Source: Iris pallida (lineage: Eukaryota; Streptophyta; Magnoliopsida; Asparagales; Iridaceae). From it: DNA of 64,000 bases. Of this stretch, positions 1 through 11,900 are shown piece after piece. Location: the NCBI GenBank assembly GCA_029216955.1, contig JANAVB010015600.1:37074153-37138152 (forward strand), in the 5' to 3' direction. Both the position numbers and the translations under genes were made by a program. The notes below the pieces were generated by a model. That model did no database searches. It saw only the letters and a list, made by a program, of their open reading frames with translations, and had not been told where the DNA came from. How positions within the stretch are numbered: position 1 is the stretch's first letter; every line of letters starts with the position of its first letter.

Positions 1-3000
1 CTGAAAGACAGTCATGCGACAATAGATTGTCGTAGAGGGAGTGTATCTTTTGATATTCCAGGCATGGAGCGGTTCACCTTAGTCAGATCAGGGGCAACTC
101 AGCAAGAGCAGGGTGTAATAGCGACAATAGAAGAAGTTCTGATTCCGAAGGTAGTTGAAGAATTTCTAGATGTATTTCCCGAAAAACTCCCAGGTCAACC
201 ACCGGTTAGAGATATTGAGTTCAGCATAGAATTGGCACCTGGAACTAAACCGATATCAGATCGGGTTTACAGAATAGCGGATTCAGAGCAGGCCAAGGTA
301 TATCAGCATATAGAGGAACTGAAGGAGAAGAAGTTCATCCAAGCGAGCGTGTCACCATGGGCAGCACCAGTGGTACTTGTGAGAAAGAAGGATGGGTCAT
401 CCAGATTGTGCATTGACTACAGGAAGCTTAACACGGCAACAGTGAAGAACAAGTACCCATTACCCAGGATCGACGACTTATTTGATCAGTTGAGCAAGGC
501 TAGAGTTTTCTCCAAGATAGATCTTCGTTCAGGGTACCATCAGGTGAGAGTTCGGAAGGAGGACATTCCCAAGACAGCGTTCAAGTCGAAGTATGGGCAT
601 TATGAATTCTTAGTAATGCCGTTTGGTTTGACCAATGCTCCAGCAATATTCATGGATTTGATGAATCGTATCTTTATGCCATACTTAGACCAGTTTGTCG
701 TTGTATTTCTTGACGATATTCTCGTATACTCTGCTAGGAAGAGGAGCATGAAGACCACCTCAGGAAAGTGTTGCAGGTTCTGAGAGAGAACCAGTTGTAT
801 GCCAAACTCAGTAAGTGTGAATTTTGGTCGGATCATATTTCATTTTTGGGTCACATCATATCAGGAGCTGGAGTAGCAGTAGATCCCAAGAAGGTAGAAG
901 CAGTAGAAAGTTGGCCAGTACCCAAGATCGTAGCAGATGTGCGGAGTTTCTTGGGATTGGCAGGATATTACAGAAGGTTTGTGTCAGACTTTGCAAGGTT
1001 TTCATCACCCATGACCCGCTTGACCCGGAAGGATGTACCATTCGTTTGGTCGGCAGAATGTCAGGCATCGTTTGAGACTTTGAAGCAGAAGTTGATATCA
1101 GCACCTATTCTTACATTGCCAGTTAGACCCGGAGGTTTTACAGTATATTGTGATGCGTCAGGTAAAGGACTTGGATGTGTCATTATGCAACATGGGAAGG
1201 TGATAGCGTATGCATCTAGGCAGCTTCGGGACCACGAGAAGAATTACCCAACTCATGATTTAGAATTAGCGGCAGTAGTGTTTTCTCTGAAGCTATGGAG
1301 GCATTACTTATATGGTGATCGAGTGGATATGTACACAGACCATAAAAGTCTGAAGTACATATTTACTCAGAAGGAGCTGAACATGAGGCAGAGAAGATGG
1401 TTGGAGTTGATCAAGGATTATGACGTGGAGCTTCAGTATCATCCAGGCAAGGCGAATGTAGTAGCAGACGCTCTCAGCAGGAGAGGCGACGCATTTATGT
1501 TGACAACACAGAGGCATATCTTAGAAGACCTTCAGGAGATGGGCATCGAGGTTATACTTCCTAGTGATGTAGGAGTCCTAACAAGTCTGCAAGTTCAATC
1601 CGACTTGGTAGGCAGGATCAAGGCAGCTCAGGCACAAGACCCAAAGATTCAGAAGCTTAGGGCAGAATGTGAGTCAGGACTCAGGAAGGAGATGAGAATT
1701 CATGAATATGGTACACTTAGGTTTGGATTCCGTCTATGTGTGCCTAGTGGAGATATCAGACAGGAGGTTATGGCAGAAGCTCACAGTTCTCAGTACTCTA
1801 TTCATCCTGGAGGGACCAAGATGTACCAAGATATCAAGCGGCATTTCTGGTGGAACGGGATGAAGAAGGAGATAGCTAGATTTGTTTCACATTGCTTGGT
1901 ATGTCAGCAAGTGAAGGCAGAACTGCAGAGGCCAGCTGGGTTATTACAACCGCTTCTTATTCCGGAATGGAAATGGAAGCATATTACAATGGACTTTGTG
2001 ACCGGGTTACCGAGATCACCAAGTGGTAAGGACGCTATTTGGGTGATAGTGGACCGACTTACAAAGGTAGCACATTTTCTTCCTTTCAGAGTAGGACAAT
2101 CTACAGAAAAGTTGGCAGAGTTATATATGCAACAGATAGTCAGGCAGCATGGAGTCCCTGTCAGTATTGTGTCGGACCGAGATACCCGTTTTACATCACA
2201 TTTCTGGAAGAGCTTATATCATAGTCTGGGTACCAAGGTAAGATTTAGCACGGCCTACCATCCGCAGACGGATGGGCAATCAGAAAGAACGATTCAGACT
2301 TTAGAAGACATGTTACGAGCTTGCACTCTAGATTTTGGAGGGTCTTGGGAGAGTCACCTGCACTTAGTCGAGTTCTCATGCAACAATAGTTATCAAGCCA
2401 GTATCCAGATGGCGCCATTTGAAGCATTATATGGTAAGAAGTGCAGGTCACCGCTTGCATGGGATGATATCGGGGAGAGGAAGATGTTAGGCCCAGAAAT
2501 GATTGTTCAGACGGTTGAAGTGGTTAAAGGAATTAGAGAGCGACTTCGAGTTGCGCAGGACCGGCATCGTCATTGGGCGGACCAGCATCGTAGGCCGTTA
2601 GAGTTCTCTGTTGGGGACCACGTATTCTTGCGGATCTCACCTATTCGTGGGGTCATTAGATTTGGCGTTCGCGGGAAATTGAGTCCGCAGTACGTGGACC
2701 CATTTGTTATCCTTGATCGGATAGGCGATGTTGCTTATCATTTATCCCTCCCACCTTCGTTACGAGAGGTGCATGACGTGTTTCATGTATCTCAATTACG
2801 TAGGTATGTATCGGACCCAAGCCATGTCCTCGATCATTCGGAGCTGGTTGTTGGTACCAACCTGTCTTACGAGGAACAGCCTGTGTCCATTTTGGACCGA
2901 AGGGAGAAGATACTCAAGAACCGAACAATTAGTCTTGACCGTGTTGCTTGGGGTCATCACTCCTTGGGAGAGTCAACGTGGGAACGTGAGGATGATATCC

Positions 3001-3053
3001 GATCACGGTATCCACACCTGTTTGACTCACAAGGTATATCTCTTTCTGTATAA
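1..3053 (+). pseudogene. pol: Ty3/gypsy pol: RT, RNase H, integrase, chromodomain (one frameshift)
   Basis: The frame is open from base 1, so the protein starts upstream; the first methionine seen (64) is internal. RT occupies about 160-1100 and carries the FLDD form of the YxDD catalytic motif near 705-716. RNase H (about 1140-1490) keeps its D-E-D-D residues in YCDAS, DLELAA, YTDHKS and VADALSR. Integrase has the HHCC finger (about 1780-1915), then MDF, SDRD and SERT supplying D, D and E of the core. The tail (about 2600-3040) has the GPY/F-like segment [11 protein letters not shown] and an ESTWE...RYPHLF chromodomain-like end. The only break seen is a single-base frameshift just downstream of FLDD (about 734-743), which moves the reading to the frame ending at the 3053 stop. 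Catalytic residues are otherwise conserved, so decay is recent. Homology is certain; activity is not expected from this copy. Confidence 0.93.
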
Positions 3054-3263
3054 CTTGATTGTCCTGATTCTTCATGCTTGTCACTTTATGGGTCGAGCTA
3101 CTTGATATCATGGATTGATGAATTTACATATACAGTACCTGCTTTTGATATGGTAATAATGATTGCTTGCTCACTAGAATTGCTTGTATTAGTTTAGCTC
3201 CGATATTTCTACCTGCTTGGATTTGAAATTCCGAAGATAGAATTTTTCTAAGGTAGGTAGAGA
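3054..3263 (+). other. 3' untranslated stretch and polypurine tract of A
   Basis: Noncoding DNA from the pol stop to the LTR. Its last 35 bases resemble the PPT blocks of B, E and I (AATTTCGAGGACGAAATT followed by AAGG-type purines), here as AAATTCCGAAGATAGAATTT and AAGGTAGGTAGAGA directly before TGTCAC. This is where plus-strand DNA synthesis would be primed. Confidence 0.75.
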
Positions 3264-3530
3264 TGTCACTCCCCGTTCCCAGAATGCGTATTTTTATTAC
3301 ATGTACAACTCATGTATATTTATTTTAGTATTTATCATGTATTATCCTGTATTTAAATTCCTTTAATTTCATGTTAATTAATTATCTGCTCTTTAATTTT
3401 CATGTTAATTAATTTCCTGTAATTTTATTCCTGCATTTATTTTCTGCTTTTAACCTCTGCTTTGCTTTCGGGTTGCATTGGTTGGACCCGATCAAACCCG
3501 ATCCAATAACCCCACTTACCACCACCCTTC

Positions 3531-3539
3531 CTATTTAAG
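3531..3539 (+). promoter_or_regulatory. Possible TATA box of A LTR
   Basis: CTATTTAAG lies about 270 bp into the LTR, just upstream of a pyrimidine-rich leader. The position fits an LTR promoter, but there is no independent support. Confidence 0.35.
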
Positions 3540-3802
3540 CTTCCATCTCATTCTCTCTCCTCATAACTTTCATTCTTCACCATTACTTCTTCTTCTTCCT
3601 CTCATCACTCTCTCCACCAACCCAGCAGCAGGCAAGTGCAATCTTGCTTCTTGCTTGGAGAACCATTTTTATGGTTCATTTCTCTTCCTCTCATGATCCT
3701 GAGGGAGTTTACTACTTAGCATTTTTGATTTCTGTGGCTGGTTTCTCCTAGATCTAAGTGTTTATATTCTCGGTTGTTCATGGGTTTTGATCTCCCAACT
3801 TA

Positions 3803-4505
3803 GCGTGGATATTTAGTCACGCACACGTTCTTACGTGTCTGCGTGGATTTTTAGTCACGCACACGTTCTTACGTGTCTGCGTGGATTTTCAGTCACGCAC
3901 ACGTTCTTACGTGTCTGCGTAGATTTTAGTCACGCTCATGTTCTTACATGTTAGCGTGTATTTTTAGTCACGCACACGTCTGTATATGTCTGCGTGAATT
4001 TTGAGTCACGCTCACGTTCTTACGTGTCTGCGTGGATTTTAGTCACGCTCATGTTCTTACATGTTAGCGTGTATTTTTTAGTCACGCACACGTCTGTACG
4101 TGTCTGCGTGTATTTTTAGTCACGCACACGTTCTTATGTGTCTGCGTGTATTTTCAGACACGCACACATCTTTGCATAAGTGCGTGAATAATTAGTCACG
4201 CACACGTCCTTGTATGCCAGCGTAAATTTTGAGTTACGCTCACGTCTTGCGTGCGTGCGTGAATTTCTTGTCACCTTTTCACGCTCACTTGAGCGTGCGT
4301 AAATTTTTTATCATTCTTCACGCTCACTTATGAGTGCCTGAATTTCCCTTCACGCTTACACTGTGCATGCCAGCATGAATTACTTTTTCATGCTCACGCT
4401 GTTACACGCTCACTCCGACTAGACTTGTTGGCGTGACTTTTGGCCTTAAGCCTAGGCTTGTTGGCGTGACTTTTGGCCTTAGCATAGACTTGATGGCGTG
4501 ACTTT
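3803..4505 (+). repeat. About 38-bp tandem repeat, hairpin type, in A LTR
   Basis: The array has roughly 18 degenerating copies of a unit with GCGTGGATTTTTAGTCACGC followed by ACACGTTCTTACGTGTCT. Within each unit CACGCACACGT pairs with ACGTGTCTGCGTG apart from a two-base bulge, so every copy can form a stem-loop. Copies are regular at the left and decay to GTTGGCGTGACTTTTGGC repeats at the right. Confidence 0.85.
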
Positions 4506-6271
4506 CTAACATGGGTGTTTCTATTTGTTCTTTAACTTATTCATTTAATGATGGCATGATAATTCTTCTATTATATCCTTATGCCTTTTGGCATGAACTT
4601 GATAAAATCATGATATATTAATATTGTTAATACAGATTGTTATGTAGAATGTGTCATGTGTCTTGACTGATCTATGGATACCCAGTATGACTAGAACTTA
4701 ACTCTGAGGAGTTATAGGCTCGACCCCATGTAATACTAATTGACTTTCATGCCTTATCACCATTGATAATGATTGTGACATTGACTAATAATTGATCATG
4801 CGTTCCTAATTGGAACTAAGAGACTGGCTAGTCGTCTTATTGAATTAAATGAATGAGACACGTTCATGTAATGAACTATTGTACTCGATTAGCCGATCTC
4901 GAATATTGGCATACAGGCACATGCAGGCTTCAAATTATTTATTTATTTATTTAGTTATTTATTTATCTTACAAAAATAGCATGTGTACTTCATGGTCAAG
5001 GCATGATTACTCCGTGGTTAGATTTGATTGTTGCATCACGCTATGTAAGACCTACAACCTAGCCGCACAGGTATCGTTGTAGAGTTGCGCATATCGTACC
5101 CCGTACAAAAGTACTCATTTGAATGACCATGATCCACGGCATGGGACTTCACTCAACGTAGAGACAATTAAGTTAAATAAAATAATGATTGCATGGAGAG
5201 AATGGATTCCCGAGTTCTTACATGGCAGCCCCCTTGGGACTAGTAGTGCCCGACGGGCCGGCTGGTTCCCACAGATACTGTAAATCCGTCACACGGGCAG
5301 GGAACGGTATCTGCTTATATTATTGTACATGCTATATTAACGACGGGCGTCCCGCTGGGACTCGTCTAATTACATGATTGGCGCAATTGATTGACTGGAT
5401 AGACTAGCCTTGCTCGCACATAGTAAGAACTGAGGAATCCCTAATTGCATAATTCCAGAATAACTTGGGACTCACAATAGCAAGCCGTAGTAGTTGATTG
5501 GCCGTTCAAGATGATTGTTTGTATACTGTACCTACTCTGTTGCCTAACTGAGATGATCAGAATGTCAGGACATGACGAGCCAACTTCTGTCCTTATTTGG
5601 TTGGGAGGTTGGTTCGAAGTGTCGTGATGTTATGTGAATCCTAGTGGAGAGCAGAGATCTATTATTATATTCTCTTACTTACTGGTTTAATCCTTCATAT
5701 CGTGCTCCCTTGTGGTACTTGCTATTAGAGGTCTAACCTCTCTGGTTTTGCATGGCCAGATTTAGAGCCGGTCCCCGAGGATCCAGCTTACTTCTACCTC
5801 CAAGATGGTCAATACTAGGGGAATGATCGCAGGAGGACTCGAGTGGGTTCCTTACTCCACCGCTCGTTTTGTTATTTACTTCATACTTAGCCGTTTGGCA
5901 CCGACATGTTAGTCGGACTGTCTTGCACTTACTTTTACATGATTGTAACTAAGTCAGACTGCAGCTGATAACAATTGTGTATATGTTACTATACCATCTG
6001 GCTATGTTTTGTAACGCCAGATCTCAAGAACATTTTGACTGAGCGTTTGGGACGCCTTACTGCTTTATCTTACATGTTCTCTATTACTGTTTCTTGTTTG
6101 AACGATTGAGACAATAGATGTGAAGTGACCATAGTAAGACTTTCATGTAGTATGCACCCCCTCGTCTGGTTAGACAGCATTGATCATATTATACGGTATT
6201 CATCTACCCGTAATAAGTAGCTGGCTGAGTCATTCCCCCGCTCTCCAGTATTCTGGTTCTGGGGCGTGACA

Positions 6272-7228
6272 GAAATGGACACAAATGGAGATACAACCAT
6301 GGAAGTTATTCCTATGGGTTCAAAATAGACCTATATGCATGAGAAAATGAAAAAGAGAAGGGATTTATACCTCCCGGTAGATCGAATCGAAGAAAAGCCT
6401 TTCCGGAGCGACACCGACACGTAGAGATTCCAAAAAGACACGAACGAGCTCCGAATCCTCCCAAACTTGGGTAGCTTCCTCCTTGGCTAGAATGGAGAAG
6501 GAAAGAAGAAGATTTGGTGGCGAAATAGAAGGATTTGGTGGAGAAATTGCTAGGGATTGCTCTCTAGAAATTTGGGAAAGAACAAGAGAGAGAGAGAGAG
6601 TGTAGATGAGAATAATAAAATGAACTTGAGCCTATCCTCTCCCAAAGTGGCTGGCCATATGGGGCTATTTGTCTTATTATGGTAAGGTCCAAAATGCCCC
6701 CACTAACCTATTCTATTAGTATTAGGAAAGGGCTAATTGGTTGGGGCTAAATTAGTCATTCTAAAGTCTCTAATCACACTAACCTTATCCATAATAATTA
6801 GTCTAACTACTAACTAAAATTAATATCATGTGGACTAAAATTAATATCATGTGGGCCATGCCTAACTAGTGTGTGGGTCCACTAAAGTCAACACTACCCC
6901 CGGGTCCCCGTTTCAAGTCGGATTGAGCTGAAATTCGAACCCGACTCAAATAATCCCAAAACAATATCATAAATAATAAAATAAATTTCAAAAATATTCC
7001 AAAAATACAAATGACAAAAATACTCCTATTCCTGAAAACTGGGGGTGACAAATTTCTCGAAATTAAAACCAAACAATAGTAAAATGTCAAAATCACAAGT
7101 CATAATTTTAAATAGTTTAAAAATGATTAAAAATCACCAAAAATCATAATATGAAATAATAATCAATAAATAATAATTATAATTACAAAATTTCAAAATT
7201 ACCCTCATCTGGAAAACTGGGTGTTACA
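6272..7228 (-). repeat. 3' LTR of B, 5' portion only
   Basis: This aligns collinearly with 12551-13501. Read on the minus strand it starts TGTAACACCCAG at 7228. The remainder of this LTR was displaced to the left of element A and is outside the window. Confidence 0.9.
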
Positions 7229-7266
7229 ATCCTACCCACCTTATAAAAATTTCGTCCTCGAAATTA
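7229..7266 (-). other. Polypurine tract of B
   Basis: On the minus strand this reads AATTTCGAGGACGAAATT, then TTTATAAGGTGGGTAGGAT, directly before TGTAACACCC. It matches the PPT block of element I at 59556-59589 and fixes both the orientation and the LTR edge. Confidence 0.82.
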
Positions 7267-8616
7267 AGATGATCACACCCCCTTCTATGTCAAACATAGT
7301 CAAGGGTCAACCACTAGTCAATTTCTCAACATCCAAGTACTTGGTCATCAACTGGTCAACTTCTTAGGATTTTACCTATGCTAGCTATCTAGGTGTTGGC
7401 AACTAGAATTTAGCAAAAGAGAAACTCTATAATAGACTAGCTCTTAACTTCCCAATCCTATCAAGTCACCTATAACTAAATACCTACAAGCTAAGCACAT
7501 GAATACCAAATACCACATATATATATATGCTCAAGAACAACAACCCATCACATATATCCTAAGTATATCATCTATATATATATATATATATACATGACTG
7601 ATCAACCAAGGGTTAAGGCAGACTAAACTTATAAGGGTCTGAAACAATGCTTAGAACTAGGCTAAGGATGAATGGTCTGAATCAAGGGGACATGGTATCT
7701 AGTGAAGGGTCTGCACACTGCCTATAAAGGTGATCAACACAAAGGAACTCAACACGAAGAGAACTTAACTAAAATGGAAAACTGAACCAAGTATAGGCTA
7801 AACAACATGTTTATAACCCTATACAATAATGGCCTATAGATACCAACTAACCTATATCCCATATGCCAATATCATCTGCAATCTATCTATGAAAATAGAC
7901 ATCTCGGTCTTAGGTGAACTACAACTATACTCAAAGGCAGGCTCTGGTCATGGGTGCCTCACTGGAAAAGGTAAGGGAAAGTAGTAATAATCATCAAGGC
8001 TGTAAGGCATACTAACATCCTATGTGTAACTGGTTGGTATTATAGATAACAGGAGAATTATCTGCAATGGGTTACTATTCTAACACCAATGCTAACTATC
8101 ACTTCTAGGGTACAAACACTCTACAAGTCATCATACCATTATATTATGAAGGAACTACCTATGAAAAAGCTCTACAAAACTAAATATCCCTACTCCTAAG
8201 TCATTTATAACAATCAAAAGGGTATGATGTTTAAACATTCTCAAGATACAATCTGTTAATCATATGCGTCTGTTCAAAATCATGTTGTCCAGAGTCTTCA
8301 TCATGCTAGTGAGCAAGGCTGCGATAATCACAGAGTCCTTGACTAAGGTACGTACCTCTAGGTTCATGGTATTTAAAAATTTTGCACTGCTGCATGCGAC
8401 GGCGAAAACCTTAAATTTCCATACCCGAGAATACATCCAAAATCTGACTACATGTCCTCACTATGCCAACTAATACGACTATCAAGGATTCTAGATCCCA
8501 TGATTTAGGCAACCTAGCCCATATGATTTTTTCAGAAGAAAAACAACACAACAAAAGAGTAACATGACAAAATTAATCAATCAACAAGGAACAGATGGAA
8601 TCAGATTTCAAGGTAA
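7267..8616 (-). other. Noncoding interior of B
   Basis: About 1.35 kb of AT-rich DNA with short TA runs (7517-7527, 7572-7591). I see no retroviral motif and no long ORF on either strand. In a full-length Tekay-like element pol would lie here. Confidence 0.6.
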
Positions 8617-8975
8617 TTATAAAAGACAATTACGGGAATGGAATTGAGAAGAACGGAACTTGCAGCAAGATCTCCAACGGTCTGTGCATCCTCGACTGTC
8701 CTGACGATAGCTCACCCTGCTGGTTTCCTCCAGCCTGATGCTGATACTGCACAAATCTCTGCTGCTGATGCTGCATGAATCGCTGCTGCTGAGAGAAACC
8801 GGAAACGAAGGAAAAAGTCTCTGTACAGACGGAGGTGCACCTCCAATGTAGCAGAAATGCCAACCTAAGTCAGCACAACAGAAGCTGCGGTCTCGAGTCC
8901 CTGATGAACAGGACGAGAGGTGGCCAGCCTCTCGATAGTATCCCCCGAACCGAAGCGATGAGATCGTGTCTCCAT
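8617..8975 (-). pseudogene. gag: Gag N-terminal remnant of B
   Basis: A possible start at 8975 gives METRS, a common Tekay gag opening. Further on, another frame reads GFSQQQRFMQHQQQRF and a Gln-rich segment like those in chromovirus gag N-termini. The reading needs frame changes and meets stops, and no capsid core or zinc knuckle follows. Assignment rests on position right after the PBS and composition, so it is tentative. Confidence 0.45.
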
Positions 8976-9197
8976 AACCATCATGAAGACAGATCAAAAC
9001 AAGAAGCAATTTCTGAGAATGAAGCAAAAATTCAAGGAGAACAGTTTATATTCAAGGGAAGTCAATAAACAACAATTTTAGACAAAAGGAATCGGATTAA
9101 GAGTTTTTCCTAATGTGATTGAGTACCTCCAAAAACATCCTAATCCTACTGCAGGCTGTAGTGATACTCTAGTTCGAATACCACTACATAAACTCGA

Positions 9198-9213
9198 CCT
9201 GTATGGGCCACCA
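9198..9213 (-). other. Primer-binding site of B
   Basis: The minus strand reads TGGTGGCCCATACAGG, 9 bases after the LTR end GTGACA. The same block, with the same spacing, follows the LTRs of E, G and I. I do not recognise the primer tRNA. Confidence 0.7.
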
Positions 9214-9949
9214 CTAAAAATGTGTCACGACCCGCACCCTAGAGTAAGGGCACGAGACGTGGGTACGTCCAGCCTACGCCGCAGTGTCGGCGGTAGAACG
9301 TTGTCCTAGGTCAAACATCTAACAATATAAAGGTACATGTACAGTATATACTCTCCGAATGGAGGTGACATAGCAGATACAGTCTCAATCACAACTAAGG
9401 TGGAGCAAGATAAAAGATAGGTAAAACATGAAATCCAAGAGAGATACAGCAGATAGAAGTCTAAGTGTCTAGATACACAAACCCAGAAAACATCTCAAAG
9501 CTCAATACAGTAATCCATAGGATAAATACAACTCAATACAACTGAAATAACTAACTATACAACCTCTACTGTGTCTCCTCTAGGCTAGCAGGCAACCTCC
9601 AGGCTATCTGTAAAATTTATCAACAGGTCCAGTCAGGACAGGAACGAGTACAACTCATCAAGAAATCCCAATTAAATGACAGAGAACTATAAAACAGTTA
9701 TAGACAGTTTTATTGATGAATATGGCAGTTTTATACAGGTAATGATATAGAAAAATAGCAAAGGTACAAGGAAAGTAAGGTAATGAAATAAAAGAAGAAT
9801 GATGGCAAAGAAGACTGTAAAATAAGATCTAGCTGAACTAGCGTAACATGTTATAAGTCCAGTTTGTACAATGTAAGTTGAGTGTAATCCCAATGTGAGT
9901 CTAATACAATTTGAGTCTAGTAAATGATTCTTGTACATGATGATTATAG

Positions 9950-10330
9950 CAGATGATTTTTTTCAATGATTTGAGTGAAGTGATTCTTGTAAGATTCTTG
10001 TACACTAATCCTTGTAGGTGATTCTTGTAATAAGTACGGCACATCGCACGCTCGGTCAAGCGGTGATGGCTATCATTCTTGTAATACGGTACATCGCACG
10101 CTCGGCCAAGCGGTGATGGCTATCATTCTTGTTTGGTGATTCTTGTTGAATACGGCACATCGCATACCGGCCCAGCAGCGATGGCTATCGTTCTTGTAAT
10201 GATGATTCTTGTATGATTTGTACATTTAATACTTGTATGTATTTCGAGTAGATGAGTCTTGTGAGTGATTCGAGTAATAGGGTTAGACAAATCAAGTACA
10301 TGTATTGCGAGTAAATGAATCAAAATATTA
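9950..10330 (-). repeat. Minisatellite with GC-rich 50-bp units in B LTR
   Basis: Three near-identical units contain TACGGCACATCGCACGCTCG and then AAGCGGTGATGGCTATC (10031-10196). They are embedded in many GATTCTTGTA repeats. The GC-rich units stand out from the AT-rich surroundings. Confidence 0.85.
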
Positions 10331-10871
10331 ATACATGTTGTGACAGAGAATCAAATAGAACTATACTAGAACTGAATCACAGTAATCATCAAATAATGAA
10401 AGAACTATCAGAGAATGTACTCGCTTGATGTCTGAATGTCCAAAGTAAATATACTGTCCAATGAGAGGTGTCTGGCTCCTAATCAGAACCGCACAAGTCA
10501 CAACAAGTCCAAAATGACAATATGAAGTTCTACTATGCATTCTACATGATTCTAGGTCAATCTAGACCAAAGTCAACTCTTGGTCAACTTGGTCAACCCT
10601 GAAAGTCAAACCTAGGTCAACTATGGTCAAACTAGGTCTAACAAGTCTAAATTAGGTGAACAAGTTATTCTAGGCCTAAACAAACTAAGTATATGCAAAT
10701 CAAGTATCCAAGATAGCTAGTAACTCATAGCCTAAGTCACTTGCTAAACCAAGCACAAAACTAAACCATAAGCTAACAAGGCACACAAACTTAGTCATAT
10801 AATGTATATATATTATTCACATTCACATATTCATATACATAGATATATATAGGAAAGCTATATATAGGCAC

Positions 10872-11027
<156 letters not shown>

Positions 11028-11189
11028 GGAGAGGTAAAAGAGTAAGTGAGTATGTGTGTGTTTGGCATGTGTGTGAAATGATATGTGTTAATGTTCTAAA
11101 ATTTAGTGATAGGTAGGTGTATGTGACATAGGATACATGATGTCAAAGGGTGTATGAATGCATGTGTGTAAAAGGTTATAGGTCAACTC

Positions 11190-11900
11190 AGTTTATAGAA
11201 ATACATACATACATACTTACCTTGTATACATGCATACATACATATCATGTATATTATATTTACATGATACATACATGTATACTTGTATTATATTATACTT
11301 ACATTCATGCATATTAGATACTTGAATTTATATTAACATATTGCAAACATTCATTTCATTCATGCATCTATGTATTACCTACATGTTTTATATATATGCA
11401 TATATTGTATATTCATATCTTTTCATACATTAACATAGAGACATACAAACATACACACATCATATATTTCATACCTTGCATTACCTTACATATCATGTTA
11501 TATATTATCATTCATTCCTTTCATATATTACATTCTATATTACCTATATACATGTATTTCCTCCATTCATTCATGCTTGCATCATATACTCTACATTACC
11601 ATATATGTTATCATTATATATTGCATTACAATATTTATACATTATGCATTCATATCTATCATTACATATATATCTTGGATTCATATCTAGCATTCATTAT
11701 ATACTTTCATGCATACATTGTATATCATTCTTTCATTCATGCATTGCTTATATGCATTATATTAATAGCATTCCTACATGCTTGCATTCAACCATGTATA
11801 TACATTAATGTAAAGAGAATATATATCATATATATATATATATATATCATTTTATTTATCTAACATATCATGCATTACATACTGTATATTCATTTAATAT
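11190..11900. repeat. CATACAT/TTCAT-rich degenerate tract
   Basis: Low-complexity DNA built from CATACATA, CATTCAT and TATATA words within the B LTR. The 155-residue ORF in it is His/Ile/Tyr-rich and reflects composition only. Confidence 0.8.

Larger units (their letters stand above)
1..6271 (+). mobile_element. Element A: Tekay-like Ty3/gypsy chromovirus, 3' part
   Basis: The window opens inside pol, so the 5' LTR, gag and protease are missing on the left. The order RT, RNase H, integrase, GPY/F region, chromodomain-like tail and a 3.0 kb LTR fits the Tekay/Del lineage of chromoviruses. The right LTR end (GTGACA, 6266-6271) is followed by GAAAT. The uninterrupted copy of the target in element B (12551-12555) also reads GAAAT, so this is the expected right target duplication; the left one lies outside the window. 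A is inserted in the LTR of B, so it is younger than B. Confidence 0.9.
3264..6271 (+). repeat. 3' LTR of element A (about 3.0 kb)
   Basis: It begins TGTCAC and ends GTGACA, a perfect 6-bp inverted terminus, with the PPT immediately before it. A possible TATA signal (CTATTTAAG, 3531-3539) lies about 270 bp in and is followed by a C-rich leader, as in the LTRs of E, F and H here. The LTR carries a 700-bp hairpin-forming tandem array at 3803-4505 and short TTTA runs near 4938-4970. Small ORFs inside it are not coding. Confidence 0.88.

Noticed and set aside
3803..4505. CRISPR-like repeat array
   Set aside because: Units are contiguous and degenerate, with no unique spacers, inside a plant LTR. 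The same applies to 48929-49340.
11396..11863. 155-residue ORF rich in His, Ile and Tyr
   Set aside because: It follows the CATACAT/TATATA composition of the B LTR; no domain and no codon structure.
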